Source: Clostridia bacterium (GTDB lineage: Bacteria > Bacillota > Clostridia > Acetivibrionales > DSM-2933). From it: a stretch of 64,000 bases of DNA. Position 1 is the first letter of the stretch. Each line of letters starts with the position of its first letter. The notes below the pieces were generated by a model, which ran no database searches, was not told the origin of the DNA, and saw nothing but the letters and a program-made list of their open reading frames with translations. Of this stretch, positions 63,639-64,000 are shown piece by piece. Both the position numbers and the translations under genes were made by a program. The DNA lies in contig JAOABQ010000091.1 of the NCBI GenBank assembly GCA_026418275.1, positions 1 through 64,000 of the forward strand, written 5' to 3'.

Positions 63639-64000
63639 ATGATGGAAAACATTCAATCAAGATATGATTTTGAAGGACTGGCGAAGGAATTGGAAATAGA
63701 TATTCCCTTACTGGCAAGACTATTTCGCAACTATTTTACCGAGATGGCGTCTGAGACGGTAGAGATGGAGAATATGTTCCATAATAAGAACTGGGTTGGA
63801 CTTGAAAGGGTGATTCATAATATCAAGGGGGTATCGGCGAACCTTAGCATCCATGATGTATACCAAGAAGCTGCACTTCTTGATGAGCGGTTAAAAAAGA
63901 ATATGGTTGACGATGTGAAAATATATATTGATAAAATAGATAAATTGATTGCTGGGGCTAAAGATGAGGTCCAAAAGTTTTTAAGTCAAAATGGACATGG
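63639..64000 (+). CDS. Hpt-domain phosphotransfer protein (partial, cut by window edge)
   Basis: 120 residues visible. Hpt motif HNIKGVSANLS supplies the phospho-acceptor His, within an all-helical domain (LAKELEIDIPLLARLFRNYF, then YQEAALLDERLKK). AAGGGAGGATTC lies before ATG ATG. The protein continues past the window. It likely relays phosphate from the preceding hybrid kinase to a response regulator outside this window. Confidence 0.85.
   Translation, partial: MMENIQSRYDFEGLAKELEIDIPLLARLFRNYFTEMASETVEMENMFHNKNWVGLERVIHNIKGVSANLSIHDVYQEAALLDERLKKNMVDDVKIYIDKIDKLIAGAKDEVQKFLSQNGH

Overview
The window looks like chromosome from a low-GC, Gram-positive, anaerobic, plant-polymer-degrading member of the Clostridia, probably close to the cellulosome-forming Acetivibrio/Ruminiclostridium group. 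The evidence is a secreted GH16 glucanase with an X-module/dockerin pair, a GH18 glycosidase, strong AGGAGG ribosome sites, an SPL-type radical SAM protein, a DUF3892 protein, bactofilin with M23, a MscL ending in a zinc ribbon, and many large sensor kinases. No rRNA, tRNA, CRISPR array, phage or intact transposase was seen. The genus is an inference.

Layout. 0-6 kb: end of an unidentified gene, dockerin-GH16 glucanase (-), radical SAM protein, DUF3892 and DUF434 proteins (+), L,D-transpeptidase (-). 6-9.6 kb: archaeal-type ornithine cyclodeaminase and a split ThrE-type exporter (+), converging on arginase (-); this suggests an arginine-ornithine-proline module. 9.8-19 kb: secreted papain-like protease with 12 kelch repeats, sensor kinase plus HD-GYP response regulator, GH18 protein. 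19-24 kb: two aldolases (-) and an ADP-forming acyl-CoA synthetase (+). 24-31 kb: 1713-residue Ser/Thr kinase/ATPase/TPR/GAF/histidine kinase, CmpB-like membrane protein, amidohydrolase. 31-38 kb: WG-repeat lipoprotein, MBL hydrolase, Lrp and TetR regulators, xanthine/uracil-type permease, MscL. 38-43 kb: TadG-like protein with NGS repeats, small CxxC protein, ankyrin protein, YtrA-type GntR/ABC operon with a perfect 19-bp-arm operator. 43-50 kb: divergent SecA paralogue, purine permease, ferritin-like protein, lipoprotein serpin. 50-57.5 kb: hairpin-rich degenerate repeat array, EamA transporter, exported protein, class A PBP, XRE regulator, bactofilin and M23 peptidase. 57.7-64 kb: chemoreceptor, hybrid histidine kinase and a truncated Hpt gene, which look like one signalling locus.

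Between the genes lie two dispersed repeat families. Family A (about 94 bp, four copies) folds into two consecutive hairpins. Family B (about 100 bp, four copies) is MITE-like, with terminal inverted repeats TAGATAACGAA and, in three copies, flanking TA. One A copy and one B copy abut near 48.54 kb. A separate region at 50.04-50.52 kb holds about six copies of a degenerate 28-bp unit among many short inverted repeats; I could not identify it, and it is the best candidate here for something undescribed. Another notable anomaly is a permease whose conserved N-terminus begins at GTT behind a perfect Shine-Dalgarno site. All assignments rest on reading the sequence; no database search was run.
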